DNA from: Nostoc sp. 'Lobaria pulmonaria (5183) cyanobiont'
GTDB taxonomy: Bacteria; Cyanobacteriota; Cyanobacteriia; Cyanobacteriales; Nostocaceae
Length of the DNA: 64,000 nt
Assembly: GCF_002949795.1 (NCBI RefSeq)
Contig: NZ_CP026692.1
Coordinates: 434,001 to 498,000, forward strand
Direction of reading: 5' to 3'
Below the pieces are notes generated by a model. That model was not told where the DNA came from and did not search any database. It worked only from the letters and a program-made list of their open reading frames with translations. Positions 9,877 through 19,198 of this stretch are shown here, one piece after another (position 1 is the stretch's first letter; the number at the start of each line of letters is the position of its first letter). A program made the translations under genes and the position numbers.

Positions 9877-11046
9877 ATGAACCAGGCTAACAACGTACTC
9901 GAAAGCATATATCAGCCTGACCTAGAAATAATGAATCAGCCTGAGCTCGAGTTAGAAGAACTCTTAATAGACGATGAAGAGGACTTGCTGATCGTAGATG
10001 AAGGTGACGAGGAATTTTTAGAGCCTCAGTCTGATGAGGACGACGCAAAGTCTGGAAAAGCCGCTAAATCGCGTCGTCGGACACAAAGCAAGAAAAAGCA
10101 CTATACCGAAGATTCAATTCGGCTTTACTTGCAAGAGATTGGTAGAATTCGTCTGTTGCGGGCAGACGAAGAAATTGAATTGGCGCGGAAGATAGCCGAT
10201 TTGCTGGAATTAGAGAGGGTACGCGAAAGACTCTGTGAGCAATTAGATCGCGATCCTCGAGATAGTGAATGGGCAGAAGCAGTACAACTGCCACTACCAG
10301 CCTTTCGTTATCGCCTGCATGTTGGTCGCAGGGCGAAAGACAAGATGGTGCAATCTAACCTCCGTCTTGTAGTTTCAATTGCTAAGAAGTACATGAATCG
10401 TGGTTTGTCATTCCAAGACTTAATTCAGGAAGGCAGTCTCGGTTTGATTCGTGCCGCTGAAAAGTTTGACCACGAAAAAGGTTATAAGTTTTCTACATAC
10501 GCTACATGGTGGATTCGTCAAGCAATTACCCGCGCGATCGCAGATCAATCCCGCACAATTCGCCTTCCAGTTCACCTTTACGAAACCATTTCTCGGATTA
10601 AGAAAACTACCAAACTGCTATCTCAAGAAATGGGTCGCAAACCCACTGAAGAAGAAATCGCTACTCGCATGGAAATGACCATTGAGAAGTTGCGGTTCAT
10701 TGCTAAATCCGCCCAGTTACCTATCTCATTAGAAACGCCAATTGGTAAAGAAGAAGATTCTCGATTGGGTGATTTTATTGAATCTGATGGTGAGACGCCG
10801 GAAGACCAAGTTTCCAAAAATCTTCTACGCGAAGACCTCGAAAAAGTCCTCGACAGTCTCAGCCCACGCGAACGCGATGTTCTCAGACTGCGTTACGGCT
10901 TGGATGATGGTCGGATGAAAACCCTTGAGGAAATCGGACAGATTTTCAACGTTACCCGCGAACGGATTCGTCAAATTGAGGCGAAGGCACTGCGCAAGTT
11001 ACGCCACCCAAATCGTAACAGCGTTCTCAAAGAGTATATTCGGTAG
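9877..11046 (+). CDS. sigA: Principal RNA polymerase sigma factor SigA (RpoD, group 1)
   Basis: This 389-residue sigma-70 factor has an acidic N-terminus ([21 protein letters not shown]), region 1.2 ([28 protein letters not shown]), region 2 ([38 protein letters not shown]), region 3 and region 4 with the helix-turn-helix [20 protein letters not shown]. Length and the cyanobacterial N-terminus fit the essential vegetative factor rather than group 2 SigB-E. It directs core RNA polymerase to housekeeping promoters. AAGGAG lies upstream of the ATG. It is monocistronic, with a terminator at 11114-11152. Confidence 0.96.
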   Translation: MNQANNVLESIYQPDLEIMNQPELELEELLIDDEEDLLIVDEGDEEFLEPQSDEDDAKSGKAAKSRRRTQSKKKHYTEDSIRLYLQEIGRIRLLRADEEIELARKIADLLELERVRERLCEQLDRDPRDSEWAEAVQLPLPAFRYRLHVGRRAKDKMVQSNLRLVVSIAKKYMNRGLSFQDLIQEGSLGLIRAAEKFDHEKGYKFSTYATWWIRQAITRAIADQSRTIRLPVHLYETISRIKKTTKLLSQEMGRKPTEEEIATRMEMTIEKLRFIAKSAQLPISLETPIGKEEDSRLGDFIESDGETPEDQVSKNLLREDLEKVLDSLSPRERDVLRLRYGLDDGRMKTLEEIGQIFNVTRERIRQIEAKALRKLRHPNRNSVLKEYIR

Positions 11047-11105
11047 TAATTAGTCATTAGTCATTGGTCATTAGTGAATAAACAAATGACAACTGACAAA
11101 TGACA
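11045..11105. repeat. Degenerate heptamer STRR after sigA
   Basis: Copies of TTAGTCA and one TTGGTCA are followed by the opposing AATGACAACTGACAAATGACA. Together they form a weak inverted-repeat STRR of the same family as at 5274-5304. Confidence 0.75.
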
Positions 11106-11113
11106 AAACAAAT

Positions 11114-11152
11114 AAAAAACCTGGTAGTGAATTAGCACTCCAGGTTTTTTTA
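11114..11152 (+). terminator. Intrinsic terminator of sigA
   Basis: AAAAAACCTGG pairs with CCAGGTTTTTT across a 15-17 base loop containing a second pairing (AGTG/CACT), ending in seven T. It is symmetrical and could also serve the convergent HLIP gene. Confidence 0.85.
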
Positions 11153-11179
11153 TTTATAGGTCATCTTAAATATTAAAAC

Positions 11180-11365
11180 TTATAGAATGCCCCAAAAATG
11201 TAGAAAGCCTTGACCAGAAAAAAGCTCAACCAAAACGGCTGCTAAAAAGCCAATCATTGCCAAGCGACCGTTCCAAATTTCTGCTTGTGGGGTAAAGCCC
11301 CAACGCCAAGCGTTACGATCTTCAATTACGGGAGTAGTGACTTTTGTTGTGCTTGCATTTGTCAT
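11180..11365 (-). CDS. High-light-inducible protein (HLIP / small CAB-like)
   Basis: This 61-residue protein has the single chlorophyll-binding helix of the LHC superfamily: [20 protein letters not shown], with the ExxxNGRxAMIGF motif. Hlips sit in the thylakoid membrane, bind chlorophyll and carotenoid, and protect photosystem assembly under stress. The N-terminus is Thr/Val-rich and ends in [12 protein letters not shown], the usual pre-helix segment. The gene is convergent with sigA and has its own A/T-rich upstream region. Which Hli paralogue it is cannot be told. Confidence 0.95.
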   Translation of the reverse strand: MTNASTTKVTTPVIEDRNAWRWGFTPQAEIWNGRLAMIGFLAAVLVELFSGQGFLHFWGIL

Positions 11366-11674
11366 GGTTAGGACTCCAAACTTAATTTTTAAGGTTTATT
11401 GCCTTATGTAAACTAATATAACAAATATTTTCATAAAGGCAACATTTTTTATATTTTTGTTTCCAGAGCTTGACATAAATATAAATAAGCTATTAATAGA
11501 GACTAAAACATCAACCTTTAGTGAGATTTACTGAGGTAGAAGAAATCTTATCCAGACTTTTAGCTTTATAAACAATATTATACTATTGATATTAATTATC
11601 AACTAATTTAGTTAAATTGCTTTATTTTAAATATATATCGCATTTTAAAATAAAAAGTTTATTGATAATTTAAG
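11366..11674. other. AT-rich intergenic region upstream of the HLIP gene
   Basis: About 300 very AT-rich bases that should hold the HLIP promoter on the minus strand. No specific element or open frame could be supported. Confidence 0.4.
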
Positions 11675-12143
11675 TTAGTACCAGACCATTTCTATTTCTT
11701 TTGAAGTCGAGACAAAACCAAGCTTCTCGTAGATACGTTTACCATCCTCAGTGGTATAAAGCCAGAGGCGTTTTGCCTCAGTTGCTCTCAGAAAGCTAAT
11801 AATTTCCTTTAATAATGCTGTTGCAATTCTCTGGCGTCGCCACATCGGAATTGTATAAACGTTCAGAATGTAGGCTTCTAAGCCTGAGAGATTGTCGTTG
11901 TAAGGGGATCGTTGAAAAAATACCAAGCCGCTAGTGGCAACAATTTGACTATCCACTTCAGCTACCCAAGCTAAAAACTCACCCGACGGCATTTATTTCG
12001 CCAAGATATTTTCGAGTCGCTTCTGCTAAATTTGCGATGTCAGAGTCACCTTTAATCTTGCCAGCCTCCCGCAGAAGTTCAAGACGCAGTTGAATTAGCG
12101 CCTCTAAGTCCTACAAGTTGGCTTGTCGCAAGTTGAACATCAT
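11675..12143 (-). pseudogene. GNAT acetyltransferase, inactivated by nonsense and frameshift
   Basis: From the ATG at 12140-12143 the frame gives MFNLRQANL, then TAG (12111-12113), then DLEALIQLRLELLREAGKIK and on to ATRKYLGEI, which is typical of GNAT N-termini. Near 11995 the reading frame shifts, and the rest (GEFLAWVAEVDSQIVATSGL, MWRRQRIATALL with a degenerate acetyl-CoA loop, RIYEKLGFVSTSKEIEM) is in another frame as a 105-codon open piece. Joined, the pieces make one standard ~150-residue GNAT protein. So two independent lesions separate the acetyl-CoA-binding half from its N-terminus. The end lies 6 bases from gyrA's stop, on the same strand. Confidence 0.8.
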
Positions 12144-12149
12144 CCTAAT

Positions 12150-14657
12150 TTACGATCGCACTTCGGCCACGGTGATGATTTTTTCATCGCGGTTGAGTTG
12201 GAGGATACTTTCACCTTTGACATCCCTACCTAAAATCGGCACTGTTTCCACAGGTATTCGCACTACCCGCTCCTTATTCGTTACTAAAGCTACTTCGCCA
12301 GATGCGATCGCCATCACCATACCAGCTAAGTTGTCAGTTTTGCTAGCAAATTTCAGCGCTTGCGTGCCTAAATCGCCCCGATTCGCCGCTCTTAACTGAC
12401 TTGCAGCCATCCGCTTGGCATATCCTTCTTGAGTAACTAGCAGCAGTTGGTCATCTTTACCGACAGTGACACAGCCAACCATTTGCTGATTTTTCAATAA
12501 TCGAAATGCTTGTAAACCCATTGCTGTGCGTCCCATGACCGGCAATTGTTCATCATTGACTGGAAAGCGCAACATTCGCCCACCGGAACTAGCTAAAATC
12601 AGATGCGCTCCTGGTGTGGTGAATTGGGTAAATGATAATTCATCATCTTCTTTTAGTTTCAAAATTGTGATGCCGCGCCGAGTCAGGTTAGTAAATTCTC
12701 CCAAAGACAGACGCTTAATTCTTCCCTGTTTTGTTAAAAGAATCATCTGCCTAGTTTCAAGATTTTCCGGCAGCAAAAAGCGGCTGACCACAGCTTCTTG
12801 AGCGCCTTGAGCAGTATTACTGAGCATCGTAATCAAAGGTTTTCCCCGTGGAGAACGCCCAGTAGTTGGGGGAATTTCTCCCACATTCACAGGATAGACT
12901 TTGCCGCCACCAGTTAGTATTAGCAGGTCTTTTTCTGTGTCAGTTAAAATAGTTTGGATAATGAAGTCATTATCGTGTAGACCATTTTCAGCTTTTGACT
13001 TTCTCCCAGATGGCTGGGTGCGGCGGACATAACCCCGTTGGGTAAATTCTAAAATCGCTTCCTCTACTGGTTGAGAAAATTTAAGTTCTTCCTCCTCTGC
13101 TCCTGTGCTTCTGTGCCCCTCTGCCCTAGACTTCTGCTCCTCTGCTTTAGACTTTTGCTCCTCTCCAATTTTCGTCCGTCGGGGATCGTTATACTTGCGC
13201 TTGAGCGATCGCAAATCTTTTTTCAGCGCCTTCAATAATTCGCGGCGATCGTTGAGTAATTGCTCCAACAAATTAATTTGTTCACTGATCTGCTCAAATT
13301 CTTGCTGCAAATTTTGCTGTTCTAAACTGGTGAGGCGGCGCAACGGCATAGCCAAAATTGCATCTCCTTGTACCTCACTCAAATCTAGTTGGCTACAAAG
13401 ATTTATTTTTGCCGTACTCCCATCGGGAGCTTGCCGTAAAATTCCAATTACTCGATCCAAATTAGACAGCGCTTTCAGCAAACCTTCTACCAAATGCACA
13501 CGACTTTGAGCCTTACCCAACTCGTAATTGTAGCGACGGTTCAGTGTCTCTTCGCGGAAACTCAAAAACTCCTGCAACAGTTGACGCAAACTTAACTGGC
13601 GGGGTTGTCCATCCACTATTGCCAGGAGAATCGCTCCAAAAGTCATTTGTAAAGCAGTTTGGTGATACAAATGCTGGAGAACTTCTTGGGGATTTGTATC
13701 GCGTTTGAGTTCAATTACTACTCGCATCCCTTCGCGATCGCTCTCATCCCGAAGATCGGAAATTCCCTGCAAGCGTCCTTGATTTACTAAGTCCGCTACC
13801 TTCTCGATCCAGGCAGCTTTATTCACTTGATAAGGCAATTCTGTAATGATAATTGCCGTCCGGCGCTTGCTTCCTCTACTGGCTGGAATTTCTTCTAAAG
13901 TCGCGACTCCCCGCAGCAGAATTCCACCTTTACCTGTGGTGTACGCTTCCCGAATTCCCGCTTCACCAACTATTTCCCCACCAGTGGGAAAATCTGGCCC
14001 TGGAATTAGCTCAAATAATTTTTCATCTGGCAAATCTGGATTGTCGATTAAAGCAATTAACCCATTGACAACTTCCCCCAAATTGTGCGGTGGTACATTT
14101 GTTGCCATTCCCACGGCAATACCAGAACAGCCATTGAGTAACAAAAACGGCAACTGAGCAGGTAACACCGTTGGTTCTTGCTGGGAATTATCGAAGTTAC
14201 CGACAAATTCCACAGTTTCTTCACCAATTTCTGTCAGCATTCCCTCATGGCTGATCGGTGCGAGGCGCGTTTCTGTGTAGCGCATCGCCGCTGGCGGGTC
14301 ATTATCGACACTACCAAAGTTACCATGTCCTGCTAGCAAGGGATAGCGGCTAGAAAAATCCTGCACCAGCCTAACTAAAGCATCGTAAACTGATTGATCG
14401 CCGTGAGGATGGTATTTACCCAACACATCACCCACTACACGGGCACATTTTCGATAAGGTCTATCTGGTACTAAACCGAGTTCGTGCATTGCATATAGAA
14501 TGCGACGATGCACTGGTTTTAAGCCATCACGCACGTCTGGTAGCGCTCGCCCGACAATCACGCTCATGGCATATTCTAGATAAGACCGTTGCATCTCGGT
14601 GTGCAGGGCTGTTGGAATTACCTGTCCCGTTGAGAGAAGGTTTAACTGTTTTGCCAT
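12150..14657 (-). CDS. gyrA: DNA gyrase subunit A
   Basis: The 835-residue breakage-reunion subunit begins [20 protein letters not shown]. The winged-helix and tower region has [18 protein letters not shown], the catalytic [12 protein letters not shown] (Tyr in RYTE), and GSVDNDPPA. The C-terminal beta-pinwheel blades ([33 protein letters not shown]) make it GyrA/ParC-like; cyanobacteria have one such gene, called gyrA. At about residues 497-525 a Lys/Glu-rich insert ([18 protein letters not shown]) sits between the coiled-coil tower and the C-terminal domain. Its DNA matches the GCAGAGG-type repeats seen elsewhere, so it is probably a repeat inserted in frame in a flexible linker. Confidence 0.95.
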   Translation of the reverse strand: MAKQLNLLSTGQVIPTALHTEMQRSYLEYAMSVIVGRALPDVRDGLKPVHRRILYAMHELGLVPDRPYRKCARVVGDVLGKYHPHGDQSVYDALVRLVQDFSSRYPLLAGHGNFGSVDNDPPAAMRYTETRLAPISHEGMLTEIGEETVEFVGNFDNSQQEPTVLPAQLPFLLLNGCSGIAVGMATNVPPHNLGEVVNGLIALIDNPDLPDEKLFELIPGPDFPTGGEIVGEAGIREAYTTGKGGILLRGVATLEEIPASRGSKRRTAIIITELPYQVNKAAWIEKVADLVNQGRLQGISDLRDESDREGMRVVIELKRDTNPQEVLQHLYHQTALQMTFGAILLAIVDGQPRQLSLRQLLQEFLSFREETLNRRYNYELGKAQSRVHLVEGLLKALSNLDRVIGILRQAPDGSTAKINLCSQLDLSEVQGDAILAMPLRRLTSLEQQNLQQEFEQISEQINLLEQLLNDRRELLKALKKDLRSLKRKYNDPRRTKIGEEQKSKAEEQKSRAEGHRSTGAEEEELKFSQPVEEAILEFTQRGYVRRTQPSGRKSKAENGLHDNDFIIQTILTDTEKDLLILTGGGKVYPVNVGEIPPTTGRSPRGKPLITMLSNTAQGAQEAVVSRFLLPENLETRQMILLTKQGRIKRLSLGEFTNLTRRGITILKLKEDDELSFTQFTTPGAHLILASSGGRMLRFPVNDEQLPVMGRTAMGLQAFRLLKNQQMVGCVTVGKDDQLLLVTQEGYAKRMAASQLRAANRGDLGTQALKFASKTDNLAGMVMAIASGEVALVTNKERVVRIPVETVPILGRDVKGESILQLNRDEKIITVAEVRS

Positions 14658-14941
14658 GAGTTTTTTCCCTGAAATTTAACTACACAAAAGCCAATGCAAC
14701 TCAACACTGCGGCAACCACAGCATAACGGATGAAATGAGATTCATAACAAAATTTTCATAGTCACAGAAGAAAAAGCAGTAGTATCATCCTTGATGACGA
14801 AGATGTACATTGACTATTAAAAAGGATGCACACGAGTATAATCTACATAAACTTAGTAGCCATGATACTTACCATGATTGCATTTCTTAATTTTGTATTC
14901 TGGAATTCTTGAATCTCCTCACCTCTATAACTAAAATTCTC

Positions 14942-15340
14942 ATGAAAACTGTTTTAATTGTCGAAGACGATCTAATTAATGCTCGTGTTTTTTCCAAAAT
15001 TTTGTCCAAGCGTGGTGGCTTGGGTGTGAAACACACTGAAAATGTCGAAGAAGTCATTAAAATTGCCCAATCAGGAGAAGCTGACCTGATTTTGATGGAT
15101 GTTTCTCTCTCTAGAAGTGTTTACCAAGGCAAGTCTGTTGATGGAATCAAGATTACACAAATGTTAAAATCCGATCCAAAAACAGCAAACTTACCTGTGA
15201 TTCTGGTGACAGCACATGCTATGGAAGGCGATCGCGAGAATTTTCTCAAGCAAAGTGGTGCTGATGGCTACATTTCTAAGCCAGTTGTTGACCATCAACA
15301 GTTTGTTGACCAAATCATCGCACTTCTACCCACAGACTAA
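14942..15340 (+). CDS. Single-domain response regulator (CheY/DivK-like)
   Basis: A 132-residue receiver domain from the ATG at 14942; an in-frame TTG at 14909 is less likely. The acidic pair VEDD, the phosphorylatable Asp in DLILMDVSL, Thr in VILVTAHA and Lys in GYISKPV are all present. There is no output domain, so it must act through partner proteins. No kinase is adjacent. The family resembles DivK/CheY-type shuttles used by hybrid kinases. Confidence 0.92.
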   Translation: MKTVLIVEDDLINARVFSKILSKRGGLGVKHTENVEEVIKIAQSGEADLILMDVSLSRSVYQGKSVDGIKITQMLKSDPKTANLPVILVTAHAMEGDRENFLKQSGADGYISKPVVDHQQFVDQIIALLPTD

Positions 15341-15460
15341 CACTGGGAATTAACGACTTATTTCAGGAATGCTCGCCCGCCAATGTTTTTGGGCAACTAG
15401 TTCCTGTCTGTATTTAGTATAGATGTACTACGAAAAGGTACTCTTAGGCAAGTGGTAAGG

Positions 15461-15589
15461 AGGAGTGCTGAGTGCTGAGTAGTGAGTGCTGAGTAAAGAG
15501 TTTGGAGTTAGAAGTTTGGAATTAACAGTTAAATATTTGAACTCGTAAATTCATAACTCCTCACTCAGCACTCAACACTCAGCACTGCC
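15461..15589. repeat. Inverted STRR (GAGTGCT / AGCACTC heptamers)
   Basis: Tandem GAGTGCTGAGTGCTGAGT repeats face ACTCAGCACTCAACACTCAGC about 70 bases later, forming a long imperfect hairpin between two convergent genes. It ends directly at the 3' end of the TPR gene and may serve as a bidirectional terminator. Confidence 0.8.
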
Positions 15590-16482
15590 TATTGAGTAGG
15601 CTGTTGTCTAGGCGTAGGCGCTGATGATGAGTTTTCTCGTTGCTGTATGGCTGCTTGAATACGGGGTAATTCTAGGAATTTTTTCGTATCAGACAGTAGA
15701 CGATCGCCCCAGAGATTTTCTTTGAGGAAATTCAAATTAGCATAGCGCGAATCGATACGGAGTGCAGTTTCTCCCAAGGTTAGTCCTTGTTGGTGATCGC
15801 CTTTAGTATACAGTGCCACTGCTAAGGCCAATAAAGGTTCTGCCGCTTGTTTTTCAAGGGTTACAGCAGATTGCCATCGCTTAATTGCTTCAGGGATATT
15901 ACCCTGTTCGTAGTTGATTAAGCCAATGTTGTTGAGCGCCGGCCAGAATTTTTTATCTTGAGAGACAGCTTTATCGTACTGTGCGATCGCATCTGGCAAT
16001 TTACCCAGCAAATAGTAAGCATTACCCAAATCAAATAACCCCTCTGGATCGTTGGGTTTTAATTTCAAACCATCTTGATAATTAACAACAGCAGCCTGGT
16101 AATTTTTTTGCTGAAAATTTGCTGAACCCAAAGCAAACAAAATATCACCATTTTTGGGGTTGAGAGATTGCGCTTTTTTCAGACTAGCGATCGCCCCATC
16201 AAACTCTTTGGATTGCAACTGCAATCCACCTAACAGCAACCATACTTTGTCATTCCCAGGAGCCAGTTGACTAGCCAGCCGCGCTCGTGGCAAAGCTAAT
16301 TCAACCTGTTGAAACTGAGCTAGTTGAGCCGCCTCTTGTGCCAAGCTCAACCCTTGCTTTTCTAACTTTGTCGTATCTAATTGCAGCGTATGGGGTATTA
16401 ATGCCTGCGCGTTAGCGGCTTTTGGCATACTCCATAAACTACAGACCATTAAAAGAGAAATCAAACGAACATGTTTAGGCAC
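15589..16482 (-). CDS. TPR-repeat exported protein
   Basis: This 297-residue protein has a signal peptide (about residues 1-25, ending PKAANAQ) and five or six tetratricopeptide repeats (for example GAIASLKKAQSLNPKNGDIL and AVVNYQDGLKLKPNDPEGLF). TPRs form a superhelical scaffold for protein contacts, so a periplasmic or thylakoid-lumen assembly role is plausible. The C-terminus is a Ser/Pro/Gln tail. No partner is encoded next to it. The family is conserved in cyanobacteria without a defined function. Confidence 0.85.
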   Translation of the reverse strand: MPKHVRLISLLMVCSLWSMPKAANAQALIPHTLQLDTTKLEKQGLSLAQEAAQLAQFQQVELALPRARLASQLAPGNDKVWLLLGGLQLQSKEFDGAIASLKKAQSLNPKNGDILFALGSANFQQKNYQAAVVNYQDGLKLKPNDPEGLFDLGNAYYLLGKLPDAIAQYDKAVSQDKKFWPALNNIGLINYEQGNIPEAIKRWQSAVTLEKQAAEPLLALAVALYTKGDHQQGLTLGETALRIDSRYANLNFLKENLWGDRLLSDTKKFLELPRIQAAIQQRENSSSAPTPRQQPTQ

Positions 16483-16902
16483 ACTACCGCCTTTAAGCCA
16501 CTAATCAAAGAATCTTTCAGCTAGCTTAAACGATCTACGCTGTTGGCGGTAGCAAAATCTTACCAATCTTGGGGAATAGGGATGTGGAGAGATGAGGGAG
16601 TTGAAAAGCAGGGGAGCAGACTTCGACTCCTTTCGACTACCAAGAGGGCAAGTCGCTCAGTACAAGTGCTCAATGCCCCATACCCATTAAACAATTGATG
16701 ACTTTGGTCATATATCAGTCTGGAATTACTAGTGACTTTGGTCATACATCAGTTTAGATGTTTTGAACGATAATTATTATGTATGAATTTATACGATGAG
16801 GTAGATATTAAACACTTTGATATCAAAAAAAGCAACTGTCTAAGATTGCTTCATCCATACCTCAGCAGAATAGAACTTTAATGTAAATAAGGAGTCAATT
16901 CC
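16483..16902. promoter_or_regulatory. Intergenic region with two 21-bp direct repeats upstream of the secreted repeat protein
   Basis: TGACTTTGGTCATATATCAGT at 16699-16719 recurs with one mismatch at 16733-16753, 34 bases start to start (about three helical turns), 150-200 bases before the ATG at 16903. Each unit contains the near-palindrome TGACTTTGGTCA. This looks like a tandem operator. The left part (16560-16680) holds an unrelated repeat, CGACTACCAAGAGGGCAAGT-like, which also occurs inside the kinase gene near 45431. A purine-rich AAGGAG precedes the start codon. Confidence 0.45.
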
Positions 16903-17454
16903 ATGTTGAAACCAAACCGTATATCGATTGTATTAGCTGCTGCTGCCCTAATCGTTATTCCCACTCTCTTGACTGCACCTGCAAGTGCCCAGACGAAAGT
17001 CTACGTTGTTGGCGATCGCGATCAAAATTGGGATCGTGACGGCAGATCCAATTCTAGAGAAGTCAGAAACTCTAGAGATCGGGATAATTGGAACCGTGAC
17101 GGCAGATCCAATTCTAGAGAAGTCAGAAACTCTAGAGATCGGGATAATTGGAACCGTGACGGCAGATCTAATTCTAGAGAAGTCAGAAACCCCAGAGATC
17201 GGGATAATTGGAACCGTGACAACCAATTTAATGGCAGAGTAGTCAGACTTGGTAATGGTGATATCAGATATCCCAATGGGCAAATTATTCCTGCTAGATC
17301 CGTAGTCAGACTGCGCGATCAAGGTTACTTCAGACTTCCTAACGGGGATATTCTTCTTCCCAATCAAGAAATTGTTCCTGCTGGGAGATTAGTGAGAGTG
17401 CGTGATGATTACTTCAGACTTCCTAGTGGATTAGTACTGCAAATAAACCTTTAA
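16903..17454 (+). CDS. Secreted Arg/Asp-rich tandem-repeat protein
   Basis: This 183-residue protein has a signal peptide ending at about residue 29 (TAPASAQ). The centre is three 20-residue repeats built on DRDNWNRDGRSNSREVRNSR, strongly charged and probably disordered. The C-terminus has two copies of a short VVRLGNGDIRYPNGQIIPA-like unit (GxxRLPNGDILLPNQEIVP), resembling a small beta-hairpin repeat. The function is unknown; it is likely periplasmic or extracellular. AAGGAG precedes the ATG, and two direct repeats lie upstream. Confidence 0.8.
   Translation: MLKPNRISIVLAAAALIVIPTLLTAPASAQTKVYVVGDRDQNWDRDGRSNSREVRNSRDRDNWNRDGRSNSREVRNSRDRDNWNRDGRSNSREVRNPRDRDNWNRDNQFNGRVVRLGNGDIRYPNGQIIPARSVVRLRDQGYFRLPNGDILLPNQEIVPAGRLVRVRDDYFRLPSGLVLQINL
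17041..17220. repeat. 60-bp tandem repeat, three units within a CDS
   Basis: The first two units (17041-17100 and 17101-17160) are identical over 60 bases and the third differs at only three positions. A degenerate partial unit precedes them. The period is 20 codons, so the reading frame is preserved. Confidence 0.97.
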
Positions 17455-17547
17455 ACACTAAAAACTCAAAATCATTGTCAGTATTAGGCTACCAGGCTAT
17501 AGTTTTAGCCGTGAATAACAGCTCGGTAGCCGTTCCTTATAGACAAA

Positions 17548-19176
17548 ATGGATATGAAAATTGATACACCAAATACCGTAGATTCATCTTCATCAGTTTT
17601 AGTTCCAGAGGTAAAGAAAAAAAAAGGCAGACGTAATTGGCTCTCTTGGCTAATTGCTCTTTGCCTTTTGGGTGGAATTGGTTATGCCGTTTATTACCAA
17701 GTAACGGTTGCTCCCCGTCAAGAAGCCAGACGCAGAGTACTGACAAGACCTGTAGAAAGGCAGAGTTTAACAATCACAGTTTCAGCGAACGGAACGGTGA
17801 AACCTGAGCGGTCAATCAACCTTAGCCCAAAAAACTCCGGCATCTTGAAAAGCCTGCTGGCGAAAGAAGGAGATATTGTCAAACAAGGACAGATTGTCGC
17901 TTACATGGATGATTCCAACCTCCGGGGGCAACTTACCTCTGCTCAAGGACAATTGGCACAAGCCGAGGCGAATTTGCAAAAAGCGATCGCAGGTAATCGT
18001 CCTCAAGATATTGCCCAATCACAGGGAGCATTAGACGAAGCCGAAGCGAATCTGCAAAAAGCGATCGCAGGTAATCGCTCTCAAGATATTGCCCAAGCAC
18101 AGGCACGCTTGCAAAGCGCTCAAGCTGCCCTTCGCCAAGCAGAAGATGATTTTGTTCGCAATCAGCAACTTTACAATGCAGGCGGTATTTCCCTTCAGAC
18201 TCTCAACCAAAACCGCTCCAATCGTGACAGTGCCCAAGCTAATGTCAATGAAGCACAGCAAGCACTGGCTCTGCAAAAAGCCGGGTCACGTCCAGAGGAT
18301 GTTGAGCAAGCACGAGCTGTAGTAAAGCAGAGACAGCAAGCTTTGGCACTCCTGAAAGCCGGAACGCGCCAAGAAGATATTAATGCCGCTCGTGCCCAAG
18401 TAACATCGGCTCGTGGTTCGCTGCAAAACATCCAAGCCGAAATCAACGACACGATCATTCGCGCACCCTTTGATGGTGTAGTGACAAAGAAGTATGCCGA
18501 TCCAGGCGCTTTCGTGACACCCACAACTGCCAGTAGTGAAGTAGCTTCTTCTTCTTCTTCTTCAATCTTGTCTCTAGCTTCCACAAATGAAGTTGTCGCC
18601 AATTTAGCGGAAACAAATATTTCCAAAATCAGCCTTGGTCAAAAAGTCTCGATTAAAGCAGATGCCTATCCAGGAAAAACCTTTGAAGGTAAAGTCAGCC
18701 AAATTGCTGCCCAAGCAATAGTAGAGCAAAACGTCACCAGTTTTGAAGTGAGAGTATCGCTTTTAGACCCTCAAAGACTCCTGCGGTCTGGAATGAATGC
18801 GGAAGTAGATTTTCAAGTCGGTCAAGTTCAAAATGTTTTAGTAGTGCCAACAGCTTCGGTGGTACGCCAAGAAAATGCCACAGGCGTGTTTGTGCAAGGA
18901 AAAAATAACAGACCTGTGTTTACTCGCATTGAGACTGGCGTCACCGCGAATAACTTTACCGAAGTTAAGTCTGGATTGACAGGAGACGAAAGGGTGTTGC
19001 TCAGTTTCCCACCAGGATCGCGTCCGCAATCAACACCAAGAGGAGGAGTTTTCCCTGGTCTAGGTGGAGGTGGAGGAGCCGGAGGAGGAGGCGGAAGAGG
19101 AGCAGGTGGCGGCGGAGGTCGTTCCGGCGGCAGTTCTGGTGGTGGTGGTCGTTCTCAAGGCGGTGGTTCCCCTTAA
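17548..19176 (+). CDS. MacA/HlyD-type periplasmic adaptor (membrane fusion protein)
   Basis: This 542-residue adaptor has a cytoplasmic N-terminus, one transmembrane helix (about 31-50, WLSWLIALCLLGGIGYAVYY), split lipoyl motifs (NLSPKNSGILKSLLAKEGD; IIRAPFDGVVTKKYADPGAF), a long alpha-hairpin and beta-barrel domains. Both hairpin arms carry a 26-residue near-duplication (AEANLQKAIAGNR..., QQALALQKAGSR...). The last 40 residues are almost only Gly, Arg and Ser. It links the inner-membrane ABC exporter to the outer-membrane channel, and it starts a four-gene operon with permease, ATPase and TolC. The closest characterised types are MacA and the cyanobacterial DevB family; the substrate is unknown. 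Confidence 0.9.
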   Translation: MDMKIDTPNTVDSSSSVLVPEVKKKKGRRNWLSWLIALCLLGGIGYAVYYQVTVAPRQEARRRVLTRPVERQSLTITVSANGTVKPERSINLSPKNSGILKSLLAKEGDIVKQGQIVAYMDDSNLRGQLTSAQGQLAQAEANLQKAIAGNRPQDIAQSQGALDEAEANLQKAIAGNRSQDIAQAQARLQSAQAALRQAEDDFVRNQQLYNAGGISLQTLNQNRSNRDSAQANVNEAQQALALQKAGSRPEDVEQARAVVKQRQQALALLKAGTRQEDINAARAQVTSARGSLQNIQAEINDTIIRAPFDGVVTKKYADPGAFVTPTTASSEVASSSSSSILSLASTNEVVANLAETNISKISLGQKVSIKADAYPGKTFEGKVSQIAAQAIVEQNVTSFEVRVSLLDPQRLLRSGMNAEVDFQVGQVQNVLVVPTASVVRQENATGVFVQGKNNRPVFTRIETGVTANNFTEVKSGLTGDERVLLSFPPGSRPQSTPRGGVFPGLGGGGGAGGGGGRGAGGGGGRSGGSSGGGGRSQGGGSP

Positions 19177-19198
19177 AGTTAGTTTTAAATAAAACATT

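Noticed and set aside
13105..13509. Plus-strand Cys/Ser-rich frame inside gyrA
   Set aside because: Antisense shadow of the Lys/Glu-rich insert and coiled coil.
16948..17367. Minus-strand frames antisense to the secreted repeat gene
   Set aside because: They exist because the 60-bp repeat lacks stops. Composition and periodicity follow the plus-strand gene, which has signal peptide and ribosome-binding site.
18195..18626. Minus-strand frame inside the adaptor gene
   Set aside because: Shadow of repetitive Ala/Gln/Leu codons in the hairpin; no independent signals.
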